Source of the DNA: Acidobacteriota bacterium
Lineage (GTDB): Bacteria; Acidobacteriota; Terriglobia; Terriglobales; Acidobacteriaceae
Direction: 5' to 3'
Assembly (NCBI GenBank): GCA_013288805.1
Contig: JABDBE010000011.1
Span: forward strand, 1-64,000
DNA: 64,000 nucleotides
Below, piece by piece: positions 55,040-62,907 of the stretch; position 1 is the first letter of the stretch; every line of letters starts with the position of its first letter. Position numbers and translations under genes: made by a program. A model generated the notes under the pieces. It was not told the DNA's origin and did no database searches. It saw only the letters and a program-made list of their open reading frames with translations.

Positions 55040-55693
55040 ATGAGAACAGTCACCATCCGTTCCTGCTTCTTCCTCTGCGCCATCGCGTCGGCTCTGGCGG
55101 TCACGGCCTTTGCCGATGATCAGGAAAAAGCCACCACCGAAATAAAGAGAATCACGTCGATTTCGGTCGACGCAAACATGCGAAGCATCGTAAACCGCAC
55201 TATGGCCGACATGCTGAAAGTCAGCCGCCTTGACCTGGTGAAACAACGGCAGGAGTTGAATCTGAACTACGGCGCATTGTTCCTCACACATCAACTCACC
55301 GCGGGCGGCGCCAAAATGGAGGACATCGCCGCGCAGCTTAAAGCTGGCAAAAAAATCTTCGACATCGCCAACGAAGACCACGCCAACTGGAAAGAAATCA
55401 ACTCCGAGGCCAGGAAGCTCAACAAGAAGATCGACGACAACGTCGAGAACTACTTTCGCGACAGCAAGAAGCTGGCCGCCATCGATCGGGCCGATCAGTA
55501 CAGTCCTCAAGCCGACAAGGTTTCCGCCGACACCGAAATGACCAAGAACGAGTACGCTGATGCGCAGAAGCGCTACCAGCATCTGCACGACCTGGCGTTT
55601 GCTCAGTTACCCACTGGAGACGCGAATGTGAGAAATTCGGGGCAGGGCTCGGGCGCCCCGGTTCCCGCTGTTGCCGGGCCCCCGTCGTATTAA
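55040..55693 (+). CDS. Secreted protein of unknown function, tandem paralog B
   Basis: 217 residues, clearly a duplicate of the preceding gene: same signal peptide plan, same DDQEKA mature start, and nearly identical blocks (TSISVDANMRSIVNRTMADML, RLDLVKQRQELNLNYG, DIAAQLKAGKK, HANWKEINSEARKLNKKIDD). Differences cluster in the C-terminal third, where the tail is Gly/Pro-rich and ends with GPPSY. GGGAGGA precedes the ATG at 55040. The 124-base gap to paralog A contains no clear terminator, so the two may be co-transcribed; a strong terminator follows this gene. Function not known. Confidence 0.82.
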   Translation: MRTVTIRSCFFLCAIASALAVTAFADDQEKATTEIKRITSISVDANMRSIVNRTMADMLKVSRLDLVKQRQELNLNYGALFLTHQLTAGGAKMEDIAAQLKAGKKIFDIANEDHANWKEINSEARKLNKKIDDNVENYFRDSKKLAAIDRADQYSPQADKVSADTEMTKNEYADAQKRYQHLHDLAFAQLPTGDANVRNSGQGSGAPVPAVAGPPSY

Positions 55694-55748
55694 GTCAGCG
55701 GCGGAGTCTTGCTATCGGCTGGACGACGAACATCGCTAGACCAAAATG

Positions 55749-55786
55749 GGCGACGGGGCATCTCACCCGTCGCCTTTTTTCTTTTT
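55749..55786 (+). terminator. Rho-independent terminator after the tandem paralogs
   Basis: Perfect stem GGCGACGGG (55749-55757) / CCCGTCGCC (55766-55774), an 8-base loop, then six T, one C and five more T. Confidence 0.92.
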
Positions 55787-55859
55787 GTGATTGCTGTTCG
55801 GGTGTAACATCTTCCCAGTGTTTTGTCCTGCCTTTACCCGGGGCCCTGGGAGGGACAGC

Positions 55860-56858
55860 ATGATCCGCCACGGTTTTCGACCCGCTCTCCTCGTGCTTTT
55901 CCTGTGTCTCCCGCTCTCATGGTCCGCGGCTCAACACCAGGCCGGCAATGTTCATGTCTATGTCACTTATCCGGATGACCGCGCCGTCGCTGCACAGGTA
56001 AAGGTCGGGCTCATCAGCGGAACCAGCGGGGCTCAGGTCGAGGAGCTCTTTACCAATGATCGTGGCGAGGCAACCTTCCTGAACGTGTCCCTGGGCAACT
56101 ATCACGCATCGGTCAGTGGGGAAGGCATTCAACCTACACAAAGCGATTCCTTTGAGGTTGACGAGCGCAAAAGTACTCAATCCATCCTGGTCAGAGTGCA
56201 ACCTGCTGCGGAGAATGGCTCGGCGAACTCCGGTAAAGGCGGTGCCGCTACTATTTCTGCCAACGACCTTAACATCCCCAAAAAAGCCAGCAAAGAGTTC
56301 GACAAGGCAACCAAGCTAATCGCGAAGCAGGACTGGCAAGCCGCGATCGACCAACTCAATAAAGCGTTGGCTCTTTATTCAGTGTATGCGGAAGCCTACA
56401 ACAATCTGGGCGTGGTTTACGCCCATCTGGGAGATCCCAACAAAGAACGGGAGGCTCTGCAGAAAGCTATTGCCGCCAACGACCACTTCGCCCCAGCTCT
56501 AGTAAATCTGGCTCGCTTGGACATGAAAGAGCAAAACTACACAGCCGCCGAAGCTCACTTGACCCAGGCAACAGCGGCTGATCCAACGGACGCGCGTGCT
56601 TTAGTCTTGCTGGCCCAAGCGCAACTTCTGGACCGCCACTACGAAGATGCAATCGCCAGCGCTGGCAAGGTTCATGCCCTGTCCCACGGCCAGTACGCCG
56701 TGGTTCACTACATGGCTGCCCGCGCCTGTGAAAGGCTGAACCGGTTTCCAGATGCGATGAACGAATTCAACCTTTTCCTGGCCGAAGAACCAACCGGAGA
56801 CCGCGCCAACGCGGCCCGCCAGGAAATGGCGGTCATTGAAAAGCAATTGACGCCGTGA
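55860..56858 (+). CDS. Secreted TPR protein with N-terminal beta domain
   Basis: About 332 residues. The ATG at 55860 follows GGGAGGGAC and begins a signal peptide (RPALLVLFLCLPLSWSAA). Residues about 30-115 form a CNA-B/carboxypeptidase-regulatory-like beta domain (VHVYVTYPDDRAVAAQVKV, NDRGEATFLNVSLGNYHASV). From about 150 there are TPR repeats: ASKEFDKATKLIAKQDWQAA, AEAYNNLGVVYAHLGDPNKE, FAPALVNLARLDMKEQNYTA, ARALVLLAQAQLLDRHYEDA and VHYMAARACERLNRFPDAM. A periplasmic scaffold is likely; partners are unknown. It converges with the pyrophosphatase gene. Confidence 0.8.
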   Translation: MIRHGFRPALLVLFLCLPLSWSAAQHQAGNVHVYVTYPDDRAVAAQVKVGLISGTSGAQVEELFTNDRGEATFLNVSLGNYHASVSGEGIQPTQSDSFEVDERKSTQSILVRVQPAAENGSANSGKGGAATISANDLNIPKKASKEFDKATKLIAKQDWQAAIDQLNKALALYSVYAEAYNNLGVVYAHLGDPNKEREALQKAIAANDHFAPALVNLARLDMKEQNYTAAEAHLTQATAADPTDARALVLLAQAQLLDRHYEDAIASAGKVHALSHGQYAVVHYMAARACERLNRFPDAMNEFNLFLAEEPTGDRANAARQEMAVIEKQLTP

Positions 56859-56878
56859 ACTGAACTTCGCGGCCAAAC

Positions 56879-56908
56879 AAAAACGCCATCCGGCTAGCCA
56901 TATGGCGT
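56879..56908 (-). terminator. Terminator of hppA
   Basis: Arms ACGCCAT (56883-56889) and ATGGCGT (56902-56908); on the minus strand the stem runs into TTTTTG. It lies between convergent genes 22 bases after the hppA stop. Confidence 0.75.
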
Positions 56909-56929
56909 CCCAATCTCACGATCCGCTAG

Positions 56930-59437
56930 TTAATCCCCGGCAGTAGCGTGGACCTTGGCTGCGGAGCTCTCCGTCCCAATGCGCATCCCGTAGAACGAGC
57001 GATAGACGAAGAAGAACGAAATCAGGAAGAACACAACCGCCAGAACATTGGTTAACCCGGGATTGCTTTCCGTCAGCTTCACCGCCAACTCCACCGCCAG
57101 CAATCCGAACAGCGTTGTGAACTTGATCACCGGATTCAAAGCCACCGAAGACGTATCCTTAAACGGATCGCCGACCGTATCGCCAACCACCGTGGCATCG
57201 TGCAACGGCGTGCCCTTCTGTTTATATTCGACCTCGACAATCTTCTTGGCGTTGTCCCAGGCCGCGCCCGCGTTTGCCATGAAGATCGCTTGATACAGGC
57301 CAAATATCGCGATCGAAATCAAGTATCCGATAAACAAGAATGGCTCGATGAAAGCGAAGCACAGGGTAGCGAAGAACACCGCAATGAAGATGTTGAGCAT
57401 CCCTTTTTGCGCATACTTGGTGCAGATCTCCACTACCTTCTTGCTATCCGCCACCGAAGCCTTCGTGGCTCCTTCCAGCTTAATGTTGGCTTTGATGAAC
57501 TCTACCGCCCGATAAGCCCCAGTGCTCACCGCCTGCGTGGACGCGCCTGTAAACCAGTAAATGATCGCTCCGCCACTGATCAGTCCAAGCAAGAACGGCG
57601 CGTGCAGCAAGGACAGTTTCTCCACATTCTGCGTCAACCCATTGGTCAGCGCCATAATGATGGAGAAAGTCATCGTCGTCGCTCCCACCACCGCCGTCCC
57701 GATCAACACCGGCTTCGCCGTCGCCTTGAACGTGTTGCCCGCCCCGTCATTCTCTTCCAATAGGTGCTTGGCGCGCTCAAAGTTCACATTGAAGTTGTAA
57801 TCCTTCTTTAACTCGCCAGCGATGTTGGGTACCTGCTCGATCAGCGAGAGTTCATACACCGACTGCGCATTGTCGGTCACCGGACCGTACGAATCCACCG
57901 CAATGGTAACCGGACCCATCCCCAGGAACCCGAAAGCGACTAACCCGAAGGCAAACACCGGCGCCGCAATCATGGTCGCCGCCGCCGCCAACCCCATCGT
58001 GCTCATGTAGTAGCCAACCCACATCAGGAACACCATCGACAATCCCAAGTAGTAACCAGAGAAGTTTCCAGCCACAAAGCCAGCCAGAATTCCGAGCGAT
58101 GCTCCGCCTTCCTCTGCCGAAGCTACAACTTCGCGCACGTGCCGCGACTCAGTCGAAGTAAACACTTTCACCAGTTCAGGGATGAGCGCCCCAGCGAGCG
58201 TTCCGCAGGAAATAATCGTTGCCAGTTTCCACCACTGCGAAGTGTCGCCGCCAATTTCAGGAACTATAACCGCTGAAACAATGTAGGTAAGCGCGATCGA
58301 AACGATCGAAGTCATCCACACCAGCCAGGTCAGCGGCGTCTCGAAGTTCATGACATCCGCATCCGCAAAGCGTGCCCGCGCCACCGCGCTGTTGATGAAG
58401 TACGCGCCAGCGCTGGACACCAGCATCATGATGCGCATCACGAAAATCCAAACCAGCAACTGCACCTGCACCGTAGGATTTTTCACCCCCAACAAAATAA
58501 ACGTGATCAAAGCCACGCCGGTTACGCCGTAGGTCTCAAACCCATCCGCCGAAGGTCCAACCGAGTCGCCGGCGTTGTCCCCAGTACAATCCGCGATCAC
58601 GCCGGGGTTTCGCGCATCATCCTCTTTGATCTTAAAAACAATCTTCATCAGATCGGACCCGATATCCGCGATCTTGGTGAAGATCCCGCCGGCGATCCTC
58701 AGCGCCGCCGCTCCCAGCGATTCACCAATGGCGAATCCGATGAAGCACGGCCCCGCATAGTCTCCGGGGACAAACAGCAATATGAAAAGCATCATCAGCA
58801 GTTCAACGCTGATCAGCATCATCCCAATACTCATGCCGGCCTGCAGCGGAATCGAGTAAATCGGATATGGTTTTCCCCGTAATCCAGCAAACGCGGTCCG
58901 CGAGTTGGCAAACGTATTTACTCGAATCCCGAACCACGCCACTCCGAAGCTGCCCGCCATACCAATCAGGCTAAATGCCAGAATAATCGGCAGCGTGGTC
59001 ATCACCGGCTTGTCAGGCACCGGCGCCAGCACACCAAAGTAAAGAATGATCACCACCGCAATGAACACCCAAAGCAGCAGCAGAAACTTTCCTTGCGTGA
59101 CCAGATAGGTCTTGCAGGTCTCGTAAATTAGTTCGGAAACCTCCAGCATCGCCCGGTGCACCGGCAGATTCTTGAGCCGCATATAAATCGCCAGTCCGAA
59201 TCCCAGGCCCGCAATGCAGAACAGAATCCCGACCATCAGCAATCGGTGTCCGTCGATGCCAAGGAAAGAAACCGAAGAAAGGTCGGGCAATTTCAAGCCA
59301 GCCTCGCCGCCCGCTTCCGGAGCAGACTGGGCCAACGCCGCCGACCCGCCCAGAGTCACTAACGCCAGTACGGCAACCGCCCGCCCTTGGGCGAAACGGC
59401 TTCCTCGGGACACAAGATTAGCGAGCCAGTTGCGCAT
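56930..59437 (-). CDS. hppA: Membrane-bound ion-pumping pyrophosphatase (K+-independent H+-PPase type)
   Basis: About 835 residues with some 16 membrane helices. It hydrolyses pyrophosphate and pumps protons. The ATG at 59437 follows GGAGG; an ATG 18 bases upstream is less well placed. Substrate motifs are DDARNPGVIAD (273-283), DNAGD (287-291) and, near the C-terminus, VVGDTVGDPFKDTSSVALNP. The GNTFKAT segment (567-573) carries Lys at the position that is Ala in K+-dependent enzymes, which predicts K+-independence. The loop CTGDNAGDSVGPSADGFETY differs from the usual NVGDCAGMAADLFETY, placing it in a divergent branch. Longer N-terminus than typical. Confidence 0.9.
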   Translation of the reverse strand: MRNWLANLVSRGSRFAQGRAVAVLALVTLGGSAALAQSAPEAGGEAGLKLPDLSSVSFLGIDGHRLLMVGILFCIAGLGFGLAIYMRLKNLPVHRAMLEVSELIYETCKTYLVTQGKFLLLLWVFIAVVIILYFGVLAPVPDKPVMTTLPIILAFSLIGMAGSFGVAWFGIRVNTFANSRTAFAGLRGKPYPIYSIPLQAGMSIGMMLISVELLMMLFILLFVPGDYAGPCFIGFAIGESLGAAALRIAGGIFTKIADIGSDLMKIVFKIKEDDARNPGVIADCTGDNAGDSVGPSADGFETYGVTGVALITFILLGVKNPTVQVQLLVWIFVMRIMMLVSSAGAYFINSAVARARFADADVMNFETPLTWLVWMTSIVSIALTYIVSAVIVPEIGGDTSQWWKLATIISCGTLAGALIPELVKVFTSTESRHVREVVASAEEGGASLGILAGFVAGNFSGYYLGLSMVFLMWVGYYMSTMGLAAAATMIAAPVFAFGLVAFGFLGMGPVTIAVDSYGPVTDNAQSVYELSLIEQVPNIAGELKKDYNFNVNFERAKHLLEENDGAGNTFKATAKPVLIGTAVVGATTMTFSIIMALTNGLTQNVEKLSLLHAPFLLGLISGGAIIYWFTGASTQAVSTGAYRAVEFIKANIKLEGATKASVADSKKVVEICTKYAQKGMLNIFIAVFFATLCFAFIEPFLFIGYLISIAIFGLYQAIFMANAGAAWDNAKKIVEVEYKQKGTPLHDATVVGDTVGDPFKDTSSVALNPVIKFTTLFGLLAVELAVKLTESNPGLTNVLAVVFFLISFFFVYRSFYGMRIGTESSAAKVHATAGD

Positions 59438-60036
59438 AGCAAATCCTCCACTCATGAAGATCTATATAAGGATGACCACGGGTTCAGGTTACCTCGACCC
59501 GGCGCACTGTTCTCCAGCCGCTCTCAAAGTGCAGAGCGCCAGGAACTTATGGCCGGAGTTCCGAACACGCTTCCACTGCAAGACTAGAACAGGGGTGCTG
59601 AGCTTGGCCGCGTCGGAGTTGTCGTGCTACGGGCAGAGGACTGCGACCTCCCAAAGCCCATGACACAGGACCAAGTTTTATAACATGTTAGCCAAAGCAG
59701 GTCAAACAGAGAATGAGAGGGTCTTGTTCTAAATTAGCGGTGCACTTACTCTTCTTCGCACTTGTCTTTTTGGACCAACCAGCGAATGCTTCCATCAGCC
59801 CGAATTCGATGGCGGCCAATCTTGCCGCCTAGCTAACCGGGCAAACCGCTTGATTCAGCATGCAACTTTACAAAGATTTGCTTATCGTTACCTCGTGCTT
59901 CGGTACTCTGTGAAACCTCGGCTTGTGCACCAGCATCTCTCATAAAGAGGGCTTTTAGTTTCTGAAACTGACTGTCTTCAATAATCCGAAGAGGGTTGAA
60001 CCTCCTTCTTCGACTTCTTCATAGGAGATTCGCGAA
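59438..60036. other. 599-base spacer upstream of hppA; no functional gene recognised
   Basis: Plus-strand readings that enter hppA are antisense shadows. On the minus strand, codons 59943 to 59746 form a 66-codon reading interrupted once by TAG at 59833-59835 (see the separate entry). Another short minus-strand reading near 60025 is too small to support. Promoters for hppA (minus) and for the secreted 118-residue protein (plus) must lie here, but none is convincing by eye. Confidence 0.5.
59746..59943 (-). pseudogene. Possible decayed small ORF, interrupted by one amber codon
   Basis: From ATG at 59943, 36 codons read to a TAG at 59835-59833, and the same frame continues for 28 codons to TAA at 59746. 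The second part, with HRIRADGSIRWLVQKDKCEE, has a protein-like composition. No family was recognised and there is no obvious ribosome-binding site, so this may be chance. Confidence 0.2.
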
Positions 60037-60393
60037 ATGAAGTTTTTAAGGTACCTTACATGTTTGTCAATTCTGTCCGTGTTGTCCCCGCTTAGTGTGT
60101 TCGCACGTGATAATAATCAGCATTCGGTAGACATTCCTGCCACGGTGCAAGTCGGCAGCACGCAACTCAAACCCGGCAACTACAAGGTGAGATGGCAAGG
60201 AACCGGACCCGACATTCAGGTGACCTTCCTGCGAGATGGGAAGACTGTGGCAACGGTCCCGGCAACGCTGAAGACGAACGATGGCGAAGTGACTCAGGAC
60301 GACATCGTGACGGACTCGGCGAATAAAACGCTCACCGAGATCGACTTTCATCGGGACAAAGAAGCATTGGTATTTCAGCAAAGCGGTATGTGA
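60037..60393 (+). CDS. Small secreted protein of unknown function
   Basis: A 118-residue protein with a signal peptide (YLTCLSILSVLSPLSVFA) and a mature part predicted to be mostly beta strand: VDIPATVQVGSTQLKPGNYKV, DIQVTFLRDGKTVATVPATL, and a C-terminal EIDFHRDKEALVFQQSGM. Short proteins of this plan are common in Acidobacteria, to my knowledge without assigned function. TAGGAGA precedes the ATG. A terminator-like hairpin follows directly. It is in the same direction as the small Cys/His proteins downstream but is probably a separate transcript. Confidence 0.8.
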   Translation: MKFLRYLTCLSILSVLSPLSVFARDNNQHSVDIPATVQVGSTQLKPGNYKVRWQGTGPDIQVTFLRDGKTVATVPATLKTNDGEVTQDDIVTDSANKTLTEIDFHRDKEALVFQQSGM

Positions 60394-60414
60394 TCCTCTT
60401 TTCAAATCGCTGGG

Positions 60415-60457
60415 CAGCCCACTTTGAGCAACCTTTAGAAGAAGTGGGCTGTTTCGT
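60415..60457 (+). terminator. Rho-independent terminator
   Basis: A 10-base perfect stem CAGCCCACTT (60415-60424) / AAGTGGGCTG (60442-60451), then TTTCGTT. It lies 22 bases after the small secreted protein gene. Confidence 0.75.
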
Positions 60458-60523
60458 TCCCGCGCCCTTCGAACCTCGGTCGGCTGTGTGATCCGATGAT
60501 TCGTATTTCCGGGAGGTCGCCCA

Positions 60524-60703
60524 GTGCCAAAGTTTTTGCGATTTATCCGTAACCTGCGACTGCCGAACTGCAGTATCTGCAATGAACGGGTGGAACTTGA
60601 AACCGCAAAGACCGATGAGGACGGGAAAGCTGTTCACGAAGACTGCTACGTTCAAAGGATGATACGGCTGAAGGAAATCGTCCCCCCGCCTAAAGCTTCG
60701 TAA
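60524..60703 (+). CDS. 59-residue Cys/His small protein (CxxC...HxxC)
   Basis: A very small gene starting at GTG 60524, preceded by GGGAGG, and ending at TAA 60703. The protein is basic at the N-terminus (MPKFLRFIRNLRL) and carries C16-x2-C19 (CSIC) and H38-x2-C41 (HEDC), a zinc-ribbon-like pattern with 18 residues between the pairs. The C-terminus is IVPPPKAS. No named family was recognised, but the arrangement resembles short zinc-binding domains. It is followed 112 bases later by the first CCHH paralog, suggesting a small cluster of metal-binding proteins. DNA, RNA or protein binding cannot be told apart. Confidence 0.65.
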   Translation: MPKFLRFIRNLRLPNCSICNERVELETAKTDEDGKAVHEDCYVQRMIRLKEIVPPPKAS

Positions 60704-60815
60704 TGCACGCAGGCCGCGTACGGAATACTCGCCAGGCGTACCGGTTAGACGCAGATTCCAGCCTTAGTAACTTTGGTTTGAAGCCATAGCGGAATAAAAG
60801 ACTAGACTTAGAGCT

Positions 60816-61013
60816 GTGAGACATTACTCCATCAAATTGATCAACGGCGTGACTACGTTCACGTGTCCACATTGCAAGCACTCCGTCACAATATTGAAGT
60901 TCAGCAGCGAACACGGGAGTCGCCGCACGCAAGCGGCTAGGGCAATGAACGAGCACGCCGCAGCCGTACATTACGGCACCATACCCGCTTCGCCCCTGCA
61001 TACGCGGGTGTAG
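60816..61013 (+). CDS. Small C-x2-C-x26-H-x4-H protein, paralog 1
   Basis: A 65-residue protein from GTG 60816. The core is FTCPHCKHSVTILKF followed by GSRRTQAARAMNEHAAAVH, giving C-x2-C-x26-H-x4-H. The same spacing and the residues H-S-V, F, G, R-T-Q-A-A, A-M, H and H recur in the gene at 61650, which is about the same length to the first Cys. The conserved spacing in two paralogs supports coding and a metal site. No ribosome-binding sequence is strong, so expression may be low or leaderless. It lies just before a stand-alone receiver gene. Confidence 0.6.
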   Translation: MRHYSIKLINGVTTFTCPHCKHSVTILKFSSEHGSRRTQAARAMNEHAAAVHYGTIPASPLHTRV

Positions 61014-61063
61014 CACGCCCGCTAAGAACGCGCAGATCAGCCACGAGGTTAACAGCGAGGAAA

Positions 61064-61468
61064 ATGAAAATACTTCTGATTGAAGACAGTAAATTCCAGC
61101 GGATTGCGAATGAACGAGCACTGGTCAAGGCTGGGTACAGTGTTATCCAAGCCGGGGACGGCGAAGAGGGCCTCCGTGTCGCTCGCAAGGACATTCCCGA
61201 TCTTATCCTGCTCGATATGATGTTGCCCAAAGTGTCGGGGCTCGATGTTCTTCGCGCTCTCAAAGCCGACGTGCTTGTAAAACACATTCCCGTGATCGTG
61301 TTGAGCGGACTTGGTCAAGGCAATGAGACCAAGCTCTTGAAAGAGGGCGCAGCGGCATTTGTGACGAAATCGGAGAAATCGCTGGAAAACAATTCATCAG
61401 CCCTGATTCAGACCGTCGAAAGCGTGCTAACCCAGAACAGGAGCATAGAGGCCACGGCGGCGCAATGA
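61064..61468 (+). CDS. Stand-alone receiver domain (CheY/Spo0F-like)
   Basis: A 134-residue single receiver domain without output. The acidic residues are in LLIEDSKF (E6, D7), the phospho-acceptor is in PDLILLDMMLPKVSG, and the switch residues are in VIVLSGLGQ (Ser) and FVTKSEKS (Lys). The C-terminal ETVLTQ-like tail is short. It lies between the two CCHH paralogs in the same direction. With the CHASE3 protein lacking a kinase domain nearby, the phosphate donor must be elsewhere. A role in a phosphorelay or a protein-protein switch is likely. Confidence 0.88.
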   Translation: MKILLIEDSKFQRIANERALVKAGYSVIQAGDGEEGLRVARKDIPDLILLDMMLPKVSGLDVLRALKADVLVKHIPVIVLSGLGQGNETKLLKEGAAAFVTKSEKSLENNSSALIQTVESVLTQNRSIEATAAQ

Positions 61469-61597
61469 AATACCCAACGCCTTCTGCTTGTCGCTGACTA
61501 AGATCTCAAATTCTCAATAGCAGCCCAAGACTGTTGCCCCATAAAACGGTCCTCCAGGAAGCCGGTTCGATATTTCTGTCTAAACTAAAGTAACTGG

Positions 61598-61617
61598 AAT
61601 GTGATGACAATCACATT
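61598..61617. promoter_or_regulatory. CRP/FNR-type palindrome upstream of paralog 2
   Basis: An exact inverted repeat of two 8-base arms (61598-61605 and 61610-61617) around a 4-base centre. It contains TGTGA-N6-TCACA, the classical CRP half-site arrangement. It lies about 33 bases before the ATG at 61650, a position suited to repression or to activation if the start site is upstream of the ATG by little. Confidence 0.5.
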
Positions 61618-61649
61618 GCGGGAGAGACGCAGCGGTTTATTCTGCCGCA

Positions 61650-61862
61650 ATGTACACGATCAACCGGGCCCCCAAAGATCAGCGTGGCGTAATCCTCAAC
61701 TGCAAGCTGTGTTCGCACTCGGTAAACGTCAACGAATTCAACGAAAAGCTGGGTTGCGCTCGCACGCAAGCCGCCCAAGCCATGTTGAAGCATGTGCACA
61801 ACCAGCACAGCAAAGGGCCGACCGGGAGACCTATGGCTCAGACCATGGAACGATGGTATTGA
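61650..61862 (+). CDS. Small C-x2-C-x26-H-x4-H protein, paralog 2
   Basis: A 70-residue protein from ATG 61650. The core LNCKLCSHSVNVNEF plus GCARTQAAQAMLKHVHNQH repeats the metal-site spacing of the gene at 60816 exactly. The N-terminus (MYTINRAPKDQRGV) is basic and polar, and the C-terminus has GPTGRPMAQTMERWY. A weak hairpin-like GCGG/CCGC pair lies right before the start, and a CRP-type palindrome lies upstream. A terminator follows 20 bases after the stop. Conservation of both copies argues for function; the ligand (metal, nucleic acid or protein) is unknown. Confidence 0.65.
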   Translation: MYTINRAPKDQRGVILNCKLCSHSVNVNEFNEKLGCARTQAAQAMLKHVHNQHSKGPTGRPMAQTMERWY

Positions 61863-61882
61863 GAGTTTGATGCAACCGAATC

Positions 61883-61918
61883 GACCCGGGGAGAACCTGC
61901 TCCGGGTCTTTTCGTTTT
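61883..61918 (+). terminator. Rho-independent terminator
   Basis: Stem GACCCGG (61883-61889) / CCGGGTC (61902-61908), extendable by weaker pairs, followed by TTTTCGTTTT. It ends the transcript of paralog 2. Confidence 0.8.
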
Positions 61919-61990
61919 GCATCCATTTGATGGGAATCGACGAGGCGATGCGCAGTCGCGCGTCAGGCCAGCGGCACTCGATAATGATTG

Positions 61991-62890
61991 CTAAGCCGCC
62001 CTTACATTACCGTTGGATGGTGGGCTGCCAACCAAATCCTGTCGGAGTACCTCCATTTGTGCCGCCGCTTCGTTCATCTGCTCAGCGTATTCGTGCCCCT
62101 GTCGCGGAAGAAAATCTCCGTAGTGCTCCAGCAACAACCGGGAATTCGTGTTGATGGCGATGATGTTGGAACGCGCCTGACCGGAAAGAGCAGAAGTGAG
62201 TTTCTCTAACTGCGAATCCCGCATGTCTAGCTCGTGTCCGCTCTGGGCAACTTCCTGCTCAAGCACTTGCGTATGGTATCGGATCAGTCCAAACAGACAC
62301 ACTGCGAGCAAAAGCAGAAGGGAATTAGAAATAATGGTTGCAGAAAATGCTGCCTTCAATGCAGCAGTCGTTTCTCCATCCAATCTCGCGAACGTGCTGC
62401 TCTCCGCCGAAGATAACGAAGATGCGATCCGCCGAATCTCATCCATGCAGTCCTTTCCTTCGTTTGTATCGACGAGCTTGAACGAGCGAAGACGATACCC
62501 TTGCTGGCGCAAACTAATAGAATGCTCCATCTCAGTCTGTTTTGATTCGGCCAAGGACTCCAACTGCGACTCCAGTGATCGTTCGCGCTGCGTCCGATTC
62601 GAGAGGCCTGCTCGAAGATCGACAAAATCCGTTTCGATCCTGCCCTTCGCATCAGTGTAGGGCTGCAAGTAAGCAGGATCCCCGGTTAACAAGAATCCGC
62701 GCTGACCTGTTTCCATATCGGTCAGGTCTTTCAAAACTCCCGAGAGTTTCGCTTGGATCGCGGAACTTTCAAGCGTGAGCGCCGCTGTTTTCCGCACCTG
62801 TTGAAGATGGTTGACCGCGAGGTACGCATTCCATGCAATGAAAGCGAGTAACGCGGGGACTCCGATTTGCAATGCGGCTTTACGAATCAT
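61991..62890 (-). CDS. CHASE3 membrane protein with a kinase-dead dimerisation domain
   Basis: A 299-residue inner-membrane protein. TM1 (about 8-26) and TM2 (about 188-206) flank a CHASE3 periplasmic domain with its hallmark METGQRGFLLTGDPAYLQPY. After TM2 comes a coiled coil and a region resembling a HisKA helical hairpin: LEKLTSALSGQARSNIIAIN, LLLEHYGDFLPRQGHEYAEQM and AAQMEVLRQDLV. The position normally holding the phospho-acceptor His (SHDLKAPL-type) reads SGQARSNI, and the protein ends before any ATPase domain. It therefore cannot autophosphorylate as written and may act as a dimerising input for another protein. It is co-oriented with a small gene 17 bases upstream. Confidence 0.8.
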   Translation of the reverse strand: MIRKAALQIGVPALLAFIAWNAYLAVNHLQQVRKTAALTLESSAIQAKLSGVLKDLTDMETGQRGFLLTGDPAYLQPYTDAKGRIETDFVDLRAGLSNRTQRERSLESQLESLAESKQTEMEHSISLRQQGYRLRSFKLVDTNEGKDCMDEIRRIASSLSSAESSTFARLDGETTAALKAAFSATIISNSLLLLLAVCLFGLIRYHTQVLEQEVAQSGHELDMRDSQLEKLTSALSGQARSNIIAINTNSRLLLEHYGDFLPRQGHEYAEQMNEAAAQMEVLRQDLVGSPPSNGNVRAA

Positions 62891-62907
62891 CTAGTTTTTC
62901 CCGCCCT

